In this document: one piece after another, positions 7,832-17,265 of the stretch
Position numbering within the stretch: position 1 is the stretch's first letter
How the letters are laid out: every line of letters starts with the position of its first letter
Assembly: GCA_016703765.1 (NCBI GenBank)
Contig: JADJBL010000002.1
Location: forward strand, 124,001-188,000
Length of the DNA stretch: 64,000 bases
Reading direction: 5' to 3'
Origin: Saprospirales bacterium
GTDB lineage: Bacteria > Bacteroidota > Bacteroidia > Chitinophagales > Saprospiraceae
Program-made: the position numbers and the translations under genes
Notes under the pieces: model-generated
What the model saw: the letters and a program-made list of their open reading frames with translations, nothing else
Databases searched by the model: none
Told to the model about the DNA's origin: nothing

Positions 7832-8467
7832 TTAATAAACGAATCCTTCCTCGTCGAAGAGGAGAATAGGAAGCCCTTCCCCGCCCACCGTCCGGTAGAA
7901 TTCCACCAGATTGATCAATTCGCTCCGGCTGCCTTCATAGCGGAAGGCAAAGGTATTTCCCTGCCAGGGTACTTTAGGGGCGGTTAGTGTGATCGTATTA
8001 TTGGATTCTACCCGGAAGCCGGTGTAGGTTCCGGGGTTAAGGTGGATAGGCACGGTCAGAATGCTGAGCTCCGAAAAAAAGGTTTCCGCAAGCAGCAGGG
8101 TGACGACCAGCTTGTAGTCGCCTTCTTCGGGGGACCCGAAGTTCAGAGTCGTGGAAGCAACTCCTTCCATGTCATCGCAGGGGTCTTCGAGGATGAGGTC
8201 TTTCAGGGTAAGCCGTATGGTGTGCGCTCCTTGATTCAGGTTGTAGTCGATGCCATAATTGGAGCAATCCAGCACATCGAGGGTCCTCAATTCCATTTCC
8301 AGCGGCCGTTCGCCGGGCTGGAGTTTTTCCTTCATTTCGATGTGGAACGCAATGGGGATGTCCACCACCGCCGGAAGGTTGTCCTGGTCTTTTTTACAGG
8401 AAAGCCCTCCGAGAAGGAGAAGTAGCAGAAAAGGAAAAAACGACGGTTTGCCGGTGTGGTTCTTCAT
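7832..8467 (-). CDS. Lipoprotein, unknown function
   Basis: A 211-residue protein with a strongly hydrophobic signal and lipobox LGGLSC (Cys24). The mature part is acidic and beta-rich. Nothing identifies a function. There is a stretch with two cysteines (LDCSNY and DPCDD) that could form a disulfide in the periplasm. It is convergent with the Nudix-like regulator and divergent from the giant dockerin protein. Confidence 0.75.
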   Translation of the reverse strand: MKNHTGKPSFFPFLLLLLLGGLSCKKDQDNLPAVVDIPIAFHIEMKEKLQPGERPLEMELRTLDVLDCSNYGIDYNLNQGAHTIRLTLKDLILEDPCDDMEGVASTTLNFGSPEEGDYKLVVTLLLAETFFSELSILTVPIHLNPGTYTGFRVESNNTITLTAPKVPWQGNTFAFRYEGSRSELINLVEFYRTVGGEGLPILLFDEEGFVY

Positions 8468-8531
8468 GAGCGGGAAAGTACAATACTAAAAACGAAAAAC
8501 CCGCCCGAAAGCTGCTTTCCGCAAAACAAGC

Positions 8532-8561
8532 TTTGAAAAAATCCATAAACGTGTATCTTTA
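8532..8561 (+). promoter_or_regulatory. Possible promoter of the giant HYR/dockerin gene
   Basis: TTTG (8532-8535), an 18-nt spacer and TATCTTTA (8554-8561, one mismatch to TAnnTTTG) lie 162 nt before the start at 8724. The rest of the 256-nt divergent gap shows nothing else. Confidence 0.4.
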
Positions 8562-8723
8562 CGATGGAAATTGCTCTGTAGGCAATTTTCTCTGCTCCGA
8601 TACCCCCGAAAAGTTTGACTCTACTCCTATTTCCTCTATCGATGCCCCCGCATTGGTAGCTACACATTTCGCAATTCCGGATTTGTCCGATCCCGCCACG
8701 GGACGGGCTTAAATTTCATTGAG

Positions 8724-11700
8724 ATGAAATTGCATGAACATGGCTTTAACAGCCCATGGCGATTGTTAGTTATTGGGGCGACGTTGTTGGCCTCCGGCCT
8801 CCCGGGATCTCCACTCAGGGCGCAATGCGATCCCCCCTTGCAATGGGGTATGAGCTGCAACGACTGGATACAGGTGTCCCTGCCATCCAATTGCACCGAG
8901 GAGATCCTTCCGGATTTGATCCTGGAAGGCGCCCTTTTTCCGAACGCCGTATATGAGGTGGAAATATTCCACGGCATCAACTCCCTGGGAAATACAGCCC
9001 ACTCCGGGCTCATCGGCCTGACCCTCACGGTCCAGGTCACCAACCTCTGCACGGGGGAAAACTGTTGGGGCAACCTGGCGGTTTCCGACCATTGGGCCCC
9101 ATCTTTCGATTGTCCGCAAAATCCGGTCGTCCTGTTTTGCGGGCAGGATGCCGGCTTGGTTCCGCCCCCTCCTTTGAACGACAACTGCGATACCAACCTG
9201 ACTCCCATTCTTTTTGGAGAGGCCACGGAAAGCTTTGGCTGTGGAGCGGTTGACGGCATTTGGGAAAGGATCATCCGGCATTGGGGCGGAGAGGATGCCT
9301 CCGGAAACGAAGCGAGCCCTTGCCAACAGGAGATCCTGATCCTTCGGGGAACCCTGGAAGAAGTGGTTTTTCCGCCCGACCGGGACGGAGAGGAAGCCCC
9401 TGTGATCGATTGCGGCAACCCGGACATCGACCCGGCCAACACCGGCTACCCGACCCTGAACGGACAAATAATGAACGGCGAACAATGCGCCTTTTCGGCC
9501 TTTTACTCCGACCTTCTCATACCCGACTGCGCCTCCACCCAGAAAATACTGCGCACCTGGACCATCTGGGACGGCTGCCTGCCGGCCATTCCGGGGCAAA
9601 ATCCCCTGTCGCATTCCCAGATTATTTGGGTGTCCGACCTCGCCCCCCCGACGATCCAATGCCCCGGTGAAATAACGGTGTATCTCCAGACCCTCGCCTG
9701 CGAAGGGCCCGTCGAACTGCCCGCACTCGAGGCGGAAGATAACTGCTCGGGATACACGCTCTCCGTTCAAACCCCCGCTGGAAACCTGGAAACCAACGGC
9801 GGCATCATCGAGGGATTGCTGCCGGGCCTCCACCCCATCACCTATACGGCGACCGACGGCTGCGGAAACCAATCCCTGTGCGAAGTTTCCCTGCTGGTAT
9901 CCGACGGCGTATCGCCGGTGGTCATTTGCGACGAAACGACCGTGGTCAGCCTGGACGCCGATGGCCAGGCCGAATTGCCGGCCGCCGACCCGGACGACGG
10001 GAGCTACGACGGATGCTCCGAAGTGAGCTTTTTAATCCGCCGGATGGATGACCCATCCGATTTTGCATCTTTTGCCGCTTTCGATTGCGAAGACGTGAAT
10101 GAGGGGCCGGTGACGGTGCAGGTGCAAGTAAGCGACCTGTATGGAAATGTGGGCTACTGCATGGTTCAGGTGATCGTCCAGGACAAAATAGCCCCCTTTC
10201 TCGAATGTCCGCCGCCCGTAAGCCTCGAATGCAATCAGGACCCCACAGATCTTTCGCTGACCGGCGCCCCCGAGGTTTGGGACGCCTGCACTTTCCTGCT
10301 GGGTTGGACCGATATGGGGCTTTCGCCCAATGTTTGCGGGTGGGGCGAACTGATCCGCACCTTCCAGGCCGTCGATAAACCGGGCAACGTGACGATCTGC
10401 CAGCAGACGATCACCATTTTGAGCAATTCGCCTTTCGGCGAGGAGGACATTATTTGGCCCGAAGACTACGCATACAGCGACTGCACGGGGCCGGAATATT
10501 TCCATCCCGACAGCCTGCCAGCCCAGTCCGCATGGCCGGTATTCGGCGATCATCCCTGCGCGCTGGTGGCCACGAATTACGAGGACGCCTACTTCGATAT
10601 CGCCACCCCGGCCTGTTTTAAGATCCTGCGCACCTGGCGCGTGATCGACTGGTGCCAGTTTGACGTCGCAAATCCCGATGCCGGGGGATATTGGGAACAC
10701 GAACAGATATTAAAGGTCTCCGACCAGACCCCGCCGGCGATGGTTTGCAATTTTAATTCCTTCGTCAAAGTGCTCAGTCCCGACTGTCTGGAAACCATCA
10801 ACCTGCCTTATCCGGGCATTACCGATTGCAGTCCGGAAGTGGAAATAACAGTGGAAAGCCCTTTCGGCCAAGGCTTTGGCCCTTTCCCGGGCGTGCCTTT
10901 GGGCGAATACCCGGTGACTTACACAGCGACCGATCAGTGCGGTAATTTCTCTTATTGTTCCTTTGTCTTGCAGGTGGTCGATGCGAAAAAACCGACCCCG
11001 TATTGCGAGAACGGGATTGTGGTCGAACTCATGCAAACCGGCATGCTCGAAATTCCCGCATCCATCATCGACGCGGGGAGCTTCGACAATTGCACCGAGC
11101 AGGAGGACCTGATCATCTCCTTTTCTCCCAACCCGGCGGACACGATCATCAAGGTCGATTGCAGCACGCCGGCCGGCCTGGTCATCGAGATGTGGGTGAT
11201 CGACGAGGCGGGCAACGCCGATTATTGCCAGACCATCATCCTCATTCAGGACAACATGAACGCCTGCCCGGGCGTGCCGGTCGTGGCAGGTACCGTAACA
11301 ACCGAGGAAGGGCTGGGCATTTCGGAGGTATGGATGAAATTGAACGGCATCGCCGATCCTCCCACCTTTACGGATCTGGCAGGCGCCTTTTCCTTCTTCG
11401 ACCTCGAAACAGGAAGCGATTACACCATGACTGCGGAAAAAGACCTCGACCCCTTGAACGGGGTGACGACTTTCGACATGGTCCTCATCGCCCGGCATGT
11501 TTTGGGGACCCAGTTGCTAGACTCTCCCTACAAGATCATCGCTGCGGATGTGAACCGTTCCAATACGGTATCCACCCTCGATCTGGTGGAGTTGAGAAAA
11601 GTCATCCTGCTATACGAGAATTCCTTTCCCAACAATACATCCTGGCGCTTTATCGACGCCGCCCACGTTTTCCCGGATCCCTTTCACCCTTTCCAGGCGC

Positions 11701-11807
11701 CTTTCCCGGAGGCTATCCACTACAACGATCTGATCGCCGGGCTGCCTCCGCCTTCCTTTATCGCGGTTAAAACAGGGGATGTCAACCTAAGCGCCACGGG
11801 GTATTAG
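8724..11807 (+). CDS. Giant secreted HYR/Ig-like protein with C-terminal dockerin repeats
   Basis: A 1,027-residue exported protein: signal peptide ending near residue 33, then Cys-rich beta-sandwich modules, several opening with the same phrase (DxxAPxxxCP or DQTPPAMVC) and ending ITYTATDGCGNxSxC, which is typical of HYR/SprB-like repeats. Residues about 905-970 form a dockerin-like pair (DPLNGVTTFDMVLIARHVLG and ADVNRSNTVSTLDLVELRKV) with Asp/Asn calcium-loop positions; a third half-repeat (TGDVNLSATGY) ends the protein. It lacks a T9SS sorting domain, unlike many family members. The likely role is adhesion or surface scaffolding. A cohesin-like lipoprotein at 51882 is a possible partner. 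Confidence 0.82.
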   Translation: MKLHEHGFNSPWRLLVIGATLLASGLPGSPLRAQCDPPLQWGMSCNDWIQVSLPSNCTEEILPDLILEGALFPNAVYEVEIFHGINSLGNTAHSGLIGLTLTVQVTNLCTGENCWGNLAVSDHWAPSFDCPQNPVVLFCGQDAGLVPPPPLNDNCDTNLTPILFGEATESFGCGAVDGIWERIIRHWGGEDASGNEASPCQQEILILRGTLEEVVFPPDRDGEEAPVIDCGNPDIDPANTGYPTLNGQIMNGEQCAFSAFYSDLLIPDCASTQKILRTWTIWDGCLPAIPGQNPLSHSQIIWVSDLAPPTIQCPGEITVYLQTLACEGPVELPALEAEDNCSGYTLSVQTPAGNLETNGGIIEGLLPGLHPITYTATDGCGNQSLCEVSLLVSDGVSPVVICDETTVVSLDADGQAELPAADPDDGSYDGCSEVSFLIRRMDDPSDFASFAAFDCEDVNEGPVTVQVQVSDLYGNVGYCMVQVIVQDKIAPFLECPPPVSLECNQDPTDLSLTGAPEVWDACTFLLGWTDMGLSPNVCGWGELIRTFQAVDKPGNVTICQQTITILSNSPFGEEDIIWPEDYAYSDCTGPEYFHPDSLPAQSAWPVFGDHPCALVATNYEDAYFDIATPACFKILRTWRVIDWCQFDVANPDAGGYWEHEQILKVSDQTPPAMVCNFNSFVKVLSPDCLETINLPYPGITDCSPEVEITVESPFGQGFGPFPGVPLGEYPVTYTATDQCGNFSYCSFVLQVVDAKKPTPYCENGIVVELMQTGMLEIPASIIDAGSFDNCTEQEDLIISFSPNPADTIIKVDCSTPAGLVIEMWVIDEAGNADYCQTIILIQDNMNACPGVPVVAGTVTTEEGLGISEVWMKLNGIADPPTFTDLAGAFSFFDLETGSDYTMTAEKDLDPLNGVTTFDMVLIARHVLGTQLLDSPYKIIAADVNRSNTVSTLDLVELRKVILLYENSFPNNTSWRFIDAAHVFPDPFHPFQAPFPEAIHYNDLIAGLPPPSFIAVKTGDVNLSATGY

Positions 11808-11845
11808 AAATTTCTCCCGGGCGGCCGGAGACAGACCGAAATCAT

Positions 11846-11853
11846 TATCTTTG
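11846..11853 (+). promoter_or_regulatory. ruvX promoter -7 box (TATCTTTG), leaderless spacing
   Basis: Exact TAnnTTTG match ending 4 nt before the GTG start of ruvX, the same spacing as at ribA and recR. It lies only 39 nt after the preceding gene's stop codon. Confidence 0.6.
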
Positions 11854-11857
11854 CCCG

Positions 11858-12274
11858 GTGGGACGCATTTTGGGCATCGATTACGGGACAAAGCGAACGG
11901 GGATTGCAGCAACGGACCCTCTGAAGATCATTGCCAGCGGCCTGGAGACTGTCCCGACAGGGGAACTGCTAGATTTTTTGGCGGCGTATCTTTCCATGGA
12001 GGAGGTGGAGACCATCGTCGTGGGCATGCCTTTATACCCGGACGGCAATCCGGCGCAAATCGCCCATCTGGTGGAGGGTTTTGTGAAAAAATTGAAGGAA
12101 CTTTTCCCCTCCATAGCAGTTATTACCTGGGATGAGCGCTACACTTCCGAGGAAGCCAGGCGGATCATCCTGCAAAGCGGGGCCCGAAAAAAACAGCGGA
12201 GGGACAAATCCCTGGTCGATAAGATCAGCGCAGCCTTGATCCTGGAGGATTACCTCAAGGCCAATTTATGGTAA
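11858..12274 (+). CDS. ruvX: RuvX/YqgF family pre-16S rRNA nuclease (putative Holliday junction resolvase)
   Basis: A 138-residue RNase H-like protein of the YqgF family. The GIDYGTKRTGIA opening contains the first catalytic Asp, VVGMPLYPDG holds the second conserved strand, and a third acidic position follows in WDERYTSEEA and VDKISAALILEDYL. Family members process the 5' end of pre-16S rRNA and were named for a proposed resolvase activity. The start is GTG at 11858; no ATG fits. It follows its own promoter box, so it is probably independent of the upstream giant gene. Confidence 0.92.
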   Translation: MGRILGIDYGTKRTGIAATDPLKIIASGLETVPTGELLDFLAAYLSMEEVETIVVGMPLYPDGNPAQIAHLVEGFVKKLKELFPSIAVITWDERYTSEEARRIILQSGARKKQRRDKSLVDKISAALILEDYLKANLW

Positions 12275-12283
12275 TATAGTAGT

Positions 12284-12360
12284 GAATGAGTTATTGAGGT
12301 AATAAGTTAATTAGCGCAATGACCTCAAAAACTTAATACCTCAAAAACTTAATAACTTTT
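12284..12360. repeat. Imperfect inverted array of 16-nt repeats (R2)
   Basis: The right half holds two exact tandem copies of CCTCAAAAACTTAATA (12323-12338 and 12339-12354). The left half (12291-12308) pairs with the right half over 18 bp with two mismatches. The array fills the gap between ruvX and def, both on the plus strand. It shares the word AGTTATTGAG with R1 at 3467. Confidence 0.8.
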
Positions 12361-12365
12361 CATAT

Positions 12366-12926
12366 ATGATTTTGCCGATATACGCATACGGCCAACCAGT
12401 ATTGAAGAAAAAAGGGGAGGATATCGGTCCGGAGTTTCCAAACCTGGCCGGATTGATCGAAGACATGTGGGAAACGATGTACAACGCACATGGCGTGGGG
12501 CTGGCTGCTCCTCAGGTAGGCCATTCGATCCGCCTTTTCGTGGTGGATACACTTCAGATGGCCAAGGAAGAAAAGGAGGTGAAGGGCATCAAGCAGGTTT
12601 TTATCAACGCACAATTGATCGAAGAGGAGGGAGAACCCTGGCCATACGAAGAAGGCTGCCTGAGCATCCCCGACATACGCGGCGATGTGGAGCGCATGCC
12701 CCAACTGCGGCTTCGGTGGGTGGATGAAACATTCCGGGCATTCGAAGAGGTTTTTACCGGTATGGAGGCCAGGGTGATCCAGCACGAATACGACCACATC
12801 GAAGGGAGGCTGTTCACCGAGCGGCTCAAGCCCATTAAAAGACGTCTTATCCAGCGCAGGCTGGACAACATAAAAAAGGGGCAGGTGGAAGTCGAATACC
12901 GTATGAAATTTACCGCCCCCCGTTAA
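12366..12926 (+). CDS. def: Peptide deformylase
   Basis: Removes the formyl group from the N-terminal methionine of new proteins. All three family motifs are present: GVGLAAPQ (43-50), EEGCLSIP with metal ligand Cys98, and QHEYDH with ligands His140 and His144 and catalytic Glu141. At 186 residues it is type I. It follows the R2 repeat directly (start 6 nt later) and precedes the dehydrogenase by 32 nt, possibly as one transcript. Confidence 0.96.
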   Translation: MILPIYAYGQPVLKKKGEDIGPEFPNLAGLIEDMWETMYNAHGVGLAAPQVGHSIRLFVVDTLQMAKEEKEVKGIKQVFINAQLIEEEGEPWPYEEGCLSIPDIRGDVERMPQLRLRWVDETFRAFEEVFTGMEARVIQHEYDHIEGRLFTERLKPIKRRLIQRRLDNIKKGQVEVEYRMKFTAPR

Positions 12927-12958
12927 CCAACCCGTTTCACCCAAACCACCACATTTTT

Positions 12959-14212
12959 ATGGAAGATTTACTGGCCAGGTACAAAGAGCGAAAACCCGAG
13001 ATCGTCTTTGAATGGACCGACCCGGAAACCACTGCACGAGGCTGGGTGGTGATCGATTCCCTGCGCAACGGCGCGGCGGGCGGGGGTACCCGGATGCGGG
13101 AAGGCCTGAGCAAAGAAGAAGTGGTGTCCTTGTCGAAAGTCATGGGGATCAAGTTTTCGATCAGCGGGCCGGATATAGGCGGAGCAAAGTCGGGGATCGA
13201 TTTCGACCCCCAGGACCCCAGAAAGGATGAGGTGCTTCGCAGGTGGTTCAAGGCGGTAATTCCCCTTTTGAAAAACTACTACGGCACCGGCGGCGACCTC
13301 AACGTGGATGAGTTGAAGGATGTGGTCCCGATTACGGAGGCCCTTGGCCTTTGGCACCCGCAGGAGGGGATCGTCAACGGCCATTTTCATTCGGCGCCTG
13401 GAGAAAAGATCAAAATCGTCGGGCAATTGAGGTACGGCTGCGCCAAGGTCGTCGAAGACCCCCGGTTCGTGCCCGAAGGCCCGCGCAAGTATGCCGTGGC
13501 GGATCTGATCACGGGGTATGGCGTGGCCGAGTCGGTGCGCCATTATTACGACCTGTTCCACCGCAGGGATTTGCAGGGGAAAAGAGCGGTCATCCAGGGC
13601 TGGGGCAACGTCGCATCGGCCGCGGCCTGTTACCTGGCCGTGCACGGGGTGAAGATAGTGGGCATTATCGACCGGCACGGAGGGCTCATAAAGGAAGGCG
13701 GGATGAGCCTGGAGGAGGTGAAGTTTCTGTTCAACGAAAAACGCGGCAATAAGCTCCATTCGGAGCCCTTGCTTCCTTTTGAGGAGGTCAACGAACGGCT
13801 TTGGGGTCTGGGCCCGGAGATATTCATACCCGGGGCGGCCTCAAAAATTGTGACCCGGCCGCAGGTAGACCGTTTAATACAAGGCGGTTTGGAAGTGATA
13901 GCCTGCGGGGCCAACGTTCCGTTTATCGACGACGAGATCTTTTTCGGCCCCACGGCCACTTATACCGACGCCAACACCAGCCTGATTCCCGATTTTATTG
14001 CAAATTGCGGCATGGCGCGGGTTTTCGCGTATCTGATGCAACCGGAGGTGGAGATGACCGACGAGGCGATCTTCTCCGATGTGTCGCTGACGGTTCGAAA
14101 GGCTTTGGAAAAGGTAATGAAATCGGACCCAAATCCGCTCAAGATTGCATCGCGCGCGTTGGAGATGAGTTTGAAGAAGTTGGTAGAGCCCAAGAGCCAC
14201 CCCGCGATTTAA
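12959..14212 (+). CDS. Glu/Leu/Phe/Val dehydrogenase
   Basis: NAD(P)-dependent amino-acid dehydrogenase that interconverts an amino acid and its 2-oxo acid plus ammonia. Visible features: the GGGTRMREGLSKEEV and GGAKSGIDFDP substrate region with the conserved Lys, GTGGDLNVDE, a Rossmann segment near 195-225 (VIQGWGNVASAAACYLA), and the C-terminal ...DFIANCGMARVFAYLM region. Length 417 is close to glutamate dehydrogenases, but substrate choice (Glu, Leu, Phe, Val) cannot be settled by eye. Confidence 0.88.
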   Translation: MEDLLARYKERKPEIVFEWTDPETTARGWVVIDSLRNGAAGGGTRMREGLSKEEVVSLSKVMGIKFSISGPDIGGAKSGIDFDPQDPRKDEVLRRWFKAVIPLLKNYYGTGGDLNVDELKDVVPITEALGLWHPQEGIVNGHFHSAPGEKIKIVGQLRYGCAKVVEDPRFVPEGPRKYAVADLITGYGVAESVRHYYDLFHRRDLQGKRAVIQGWGNVASAAACYLAVHGVKIVGIIDRHGGLIKEGGMSLEEVKFLFNEKRGNKLHSEPLLPFEEVNERLWGLGPEIFIPGAASKIVTRPQVDRLIQGGLEVIACGANVPFIDDEIFFGPTATYTDANTSLIPDFIANCGMARVFAYLMQPEVEMTDEAIFSDVSLTVRKALEKVMKSDPNPLKIASRALEMSLKKLVEPKSHPAI

Positions 14213-14221
14213 ATACTTTTT

Positions 14222-14253
14222 TTTGCCACTAGGCAAAATAAACAATACTTTTG
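14222..14253 (+). promoter_or_regulatory. Promoter of the OmpA-like gene
   Basis: A TTTG (14222-14225), a 20-nt spacer and a perfect TACTTTTG (14246-14253) together match the Bacteroidota -33/-7 consensus. The predicted start of transcription leaves a leader of about 45 nt before the ATG at 14306. This is the clearest two-part promoter in the window. Confidence 0.7.
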
Positions 14254-14305
14254 TAAAGTACGTTACCCCAAATACATCCTCAAAACTGATCACAACCCGT
14301 CCCCT

Positions 14306-15838
14306 ATGACATCCAGAGAAACTACCAAATTCTGTCTTCTGTTATTTTTTTCCATTTCCTTCGGCGCACTGTATGGCCAGGGTGGCAGCAATACAGCTGC
14401 TTACGGTGGGATACAGGCCACCCCGAAATTTGCCTGGGAAGTAGGCTTACACGGAGGGCACATGTTCTCCTCCGGCGATATTGCTTTCCGGCCCAGTTAT
14501 GGCGGCGGCTTCCACGTGCGCAGAGCCCTAGATTACGTTTTTTCCGTTCGTTTGGATGGGATGTACGGCATTGCAAAGGGAGACAGCCAATCCTCCGGCC
14601 ACCAGATCGAAGACGATCTTACCGGCCAGAAGGATTTTTTTATTCACAATACCACCTACGCCTCCTTCACCGTGCAGGGTGTTATGGTATTGAACAACCT
14701 CCGCTGGGATAAGCCCCGCAGAAGGATGAATATTTACGTCTTTGGCGGCGCCGGGCCAACCTATCTCCAAACCTCTATCGAATCGAAAACGCCGGGGCTT
14801 TTTGCCTATGACGATATCATAGATGTCCCCAATGGACCCCTTTCGGGCCGCCAAACCTCTCAATTGGTGACGGGACTCGAAGCGGGCGCCGGGGTCGCCA
14901 TAAGGATCGCAAGCGGGTTCAACATTGCCCTGGAGCATAAAGGCGCGACCGTTTTCGGCAAGCGCACCGACATGCTCGACGGCGTGGAGGTCAAATTTCG
15001 CGATATCCTCAACTACACCGCCCTGCGGTTTAACTTCAACCTGCGCGCCGGCGGAAAACTCGCCGAACCGCTCTATTGGGTCAACCCGCTCGACGTGGTA
15101 CTCAACGATATCTCCGAGCTCAAAGCCCGCCCCGTACTCGACCTGACCGACTCCGACAGCGACGGCGTCATCGATATCATCGATCAGGACAAGAGCTCGC
15201 CTCCGGGCGCTCCCGTGGATACCCGCGGGGTCCCCATGGATAGCGACGAAGACGGCATTGCCGACTACCTCGACCGGGAGCCTTACTCCCCGCCCGGCAC
15301 CTCCGTGGATGGGGAAGGGGTATCGCAGAATCCGCAATACCAGAATGCCGACTACATCAGCCGGGATGAAGTAGAGCAGCTCATCGAGGATGCTCTCGCC
15401 GGGGGTGGAGGATCGGGAAATTCCGTAGTGGAATGGTTCCTGCCCATGGTGCACTTCAATATCGACAGCTATAAGGTCCGGGATGCAGATTATGGCAACC
15501 TGTCCAGTATCGCCAACGTACTCAAGTCCAACCCGAAGATCAAGATCGTCGTCCAGGGCTTTACCGACAAAACCGCCTCCGACGATTATAACAGTGTACT
15601 TTCATACAACCGCGCCCTGGCATCGATCGACCACCTGGTCAACCTGCACGGCATCGACCGCAGCCGCTTGATTCTGCAATACGGTGGCGAGGACAATACG
15701 CTCGTTCCCGCCAGCGGCAGCAGCCTGATGAACCGCCGCGTGGAATTCCGCGTGGCAGGTCCCAAAGACGCAGAGATGCCCCAGCCTCAGGGTGGGGGAG
15801 CCGCGCCAAAGGTGGAAGGGAGCCGGCAGGGGTATTGA
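14306..15838 (+). CDS. OmpA family outer-membrane protein with TSP3-like linker
   Basis: A 510-residue outer-membrane protein: signal peptide (to about 25), an eight-stranded-type beta-barrel region (about 35-260), two calcium-binding TSP type-3-like repeats (DSDSDGVIDIIDQDKSSPPGA and MDSDEDGIADYLD, about 283-330), and a C-terminal OmpA peptidoglycan-binding domain (about 380-495; MVHFNIDSYKVRDADYGNLS, NRRVEFRV). It should bridge outer membrane and peptidoglycan. Similar proteins are among the most abundant in Bacteroidota envelopes. It has its own promoter and terminator. Confidence 0.9.
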   Translation: MTSRETTKFCLLLFFSISFGALYGQGGSNTAAYGGIQATPKFAWEVGLHGGHMFSSGDIAFRPSYGGGFHVRRALDYVFSVRLDGMYGIAKGDSQSSGHQIEDDLTGQKDFFIHNTTYASFTVQGVMVLNNLRWDKPRRRMNIYVFGGAGPTYLQTSIESKTPGLFAYDDIIDVPNGPLSGRQTSQLVTGLEAGAGVAIRIASGFNIALEHKGATVFGKRTDMLDGVEVKFRDILNYTALRFNFNLRAGGKLAEPLYWVNPLDVVLNDISELKARPVLDLTDSDSDGVIDIIDQDKSSPPGAPVDTRGVPMDSDEDGIADYLDREPYSPPGTSVDGEGVSQNPQYQNADYISRDEVEQLIEDALAGGGGSGNSVVEWFLPMVHFNIDSYKVRDADYGNLSSIANVLKSNPKIKIVVQGFTDKTASDDYNSVLSYNRALASIDHLVNLHGIDRSRLILQYGGEDNTLVPASGSSLMNRRVEFRVAGPKDAEMPQPQGGGAAPKVEGSRQGY

Positions 15839-15860
15839 TAAACCTTGTTTGGTATTTATA

Positions 15861-15900
15861 AAAAGCAGAACGGCGACCATTGGTCGCCGTTCTGCTTTTT
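15861..15900. terminator. Bidirectional intrinsic terminator
   Basis: An A-flanked, T-flanked near-perfect palindrome (AAAAGCAGAACGGCGACCA and its complement) lies between the convergent OmpA-like gene and the E2 gene and should serve both. Confidence 0.93.
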
Positions 15901-15916
15901 AATTTATAGGATTTCC

Positions 15917-17185
15917 CTACACCAACATCCTGATCGGATCCTCCAATAACCCCCTCAACGTCTCCAAAAACCGCGCCCCCGTGGCCCCATCCACCACCCG
16001 GTGATCGCAGGACAGGGTCATCTTCATGCGGTGGCCGACGACAATCTGTCCGTCCTTGACCACCGGCTTTTCCACGATAGTCCCGACGGCCAGGATGCAA
16101 GCATCCGGCGGATTGATGATCGCGGTGAATTCCTCGATCCCGAACATCCCCAGGTTGGAGATGGTAAACGTGTTGCCCTGCATCTCCTCCAGGGCGATCT
16201 TGCGAACCTTGGCCCGATCGGCGTAGGATTTGACCTCCTGGTTGATCTGCGACAGGGATTTCATGTCGGCGTGGCGGACGACCGGCACGACCAGGCCATC
16301 CTCCACCGCGATGGCGACCCCGATGTGAATCTCCTTGTTGTAGCGGATGCGGTCTTCGAGCCAGGAGGAGTTCACGGCCGGGTGTTGCCGCAAGGTGGCA
16401 GCGACGGCCTTGATGACCAGGTCGTTGAAAGATATTTTCACCGGCGCCACTTCGTTCATCTGCTTGCGGGCGGCCATGGCCTTTTCCATGTCGGCCTCGA
16501 TCGTGAGGTAGAAGTGCGGGGCGGAAAACTTGCTCTGGCTCAGACGGCGGGCGATGGTTTTCCGCATCTGGGAAACCATTTTTTCCTCGAAAGGAGCGCC
16601 TTCGCCCGAATAGGTAAAGGGAATTACCGGCCGGGTTTCCTGCGCAGGCTGTGGCGCGGGGGCGGGACTACTGCTCAGCGCAGCTTCCACGTCGCGTTTT
16701 ACGATGCGGCCCTGATCGCCGCTTCCCTTGAGCTGCGTCAGATCGACGCCGGCTTCCTGGGCGATATTCCGGGCGAGGGGAGAGGCTTTGATCCTATCGT
16801 CCGAACCACTTTCCGTGGGGGTTGAAACCGGCGCGGTCTCCAGCACGGGAGTGGGCGCCGAAGTTGCGGGCGCCGTGGCGGGCGTTTCCTCGGGCTTGGC
16901 AGCGCCATTGGAGCCGCCGGAGGCCTGAATGGCAGCCTTCCAGTCTTCCCCTGCATTTCCGATCACGGCGATGACGCCGTTGATGGCCACAGGGCCTTCT
17001 TTCACTGCTATATGCAACAGGACGCCTTCCACAAAGCTGTCGAGCTCCATGGTGGCTTTGTCCGTTTCCACTTCTGCGATGGTTTCGCCGATCTTGACCT
17101 TATCGCCTTCCTTCTTGAGCCAATTGACGATGTTGCCCTCTTCCATAGTATCGCTCATGCGAGGCATGCGAATAATCTCTGCCAT
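15917..17185 (-). CDS. Dihydrolipoamide acyltransferase (E2) of a 2-oxoacid dehydrogenase complex
   Basis: A 422-residue E2: lipoyl domain (1-76) with the lipoyl Lys in VETDKATMELDSF; a Pro/Ala/Thr-rich flexible linker; a peripheral subunit-binding domain (about 128-165; ASPLARNIAQEAGVDLTQLKG); and a catalytic domain ending with the active-site SCDHRVVDG (His and Asp). The domain sequence suggests pyruvate dehydrogenase, but branched-chain use is not excluded. No E1 or E3 gene is near. The start at 17185 (MAEIIRMP) is preferred over an upstream in-frame methionine at 17215, because lipoyl domains begin there. Confidence 0.92.
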   Translation of the reverse strand: MAEIIRMPRMSDTMEEGNIVNWLKKEGDKVKIGETIAEVETDKATMELDSFVEGVLLHIAVKEGPVAINGVIAVIGNAGEDWKAAIQASGGSNGAAKPEETPATAPATSAPTPVLETAPVSTPTESGSDDRIKASPLARNIAQEAGVDLTQLKGSGDQGRIVKRDVEAALSSSPAPAPQPAQETRPVIPFTYSGEGAPFEEKMVSQMRKTIARRLSQSKFSAPHFYLTIEADMEKAMAARKQMNEVAPVKISFNDLVIKAVAATLRQHPAVNSSWLEDRIRYNKEIHIGVAIAVEDGLVVPVVRHADMKSLSQINQEVKSYADRAKVRKIALEEMQGNTFTISNLGMFGIEEFTAIINPPDACILAVGTIVEKPVVKDGQIVVGHRMKMTLSCDHRVVDGATGARFLETLRGLLEDPIRMLV

Positions 17186-17212
17186 ATAGGTTTGCTTTTC
17201 TTTTGCTGACTG

Positions 17213-17220
17213 CAAAATTA
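17213..17220 (-). promoter_or_regulatory. E2 gene promoter -7 box (TAATTTTG)
   Basis: Exact TAnnTTTG match on the minus strand, 27 nt before the E2 start codon, in the 80-nt divergent gap with recR. A matching plus-strand box lies 33 nt away. Confidence 0.6.
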
Positions 17221-17253
17221 ATCAATTCGGGCGTTATCGCCGACCGAATTAAT

Positions 17254-17261
17254 TAATTTTG
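17254..17261 (+). promoter_or_regulatory. recR promoter -7 box (TAATTTTG), leaderless spacing
   Basis: Exact TAnnTTTG match ending 4 nt before the recR ATG, identical in spacing to ribA and ruvX. The two divergent boxes share the palindromic word AATTAATTAATTT. Confidence 0.6.
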
Positions 17262-17265
17262 CCCA

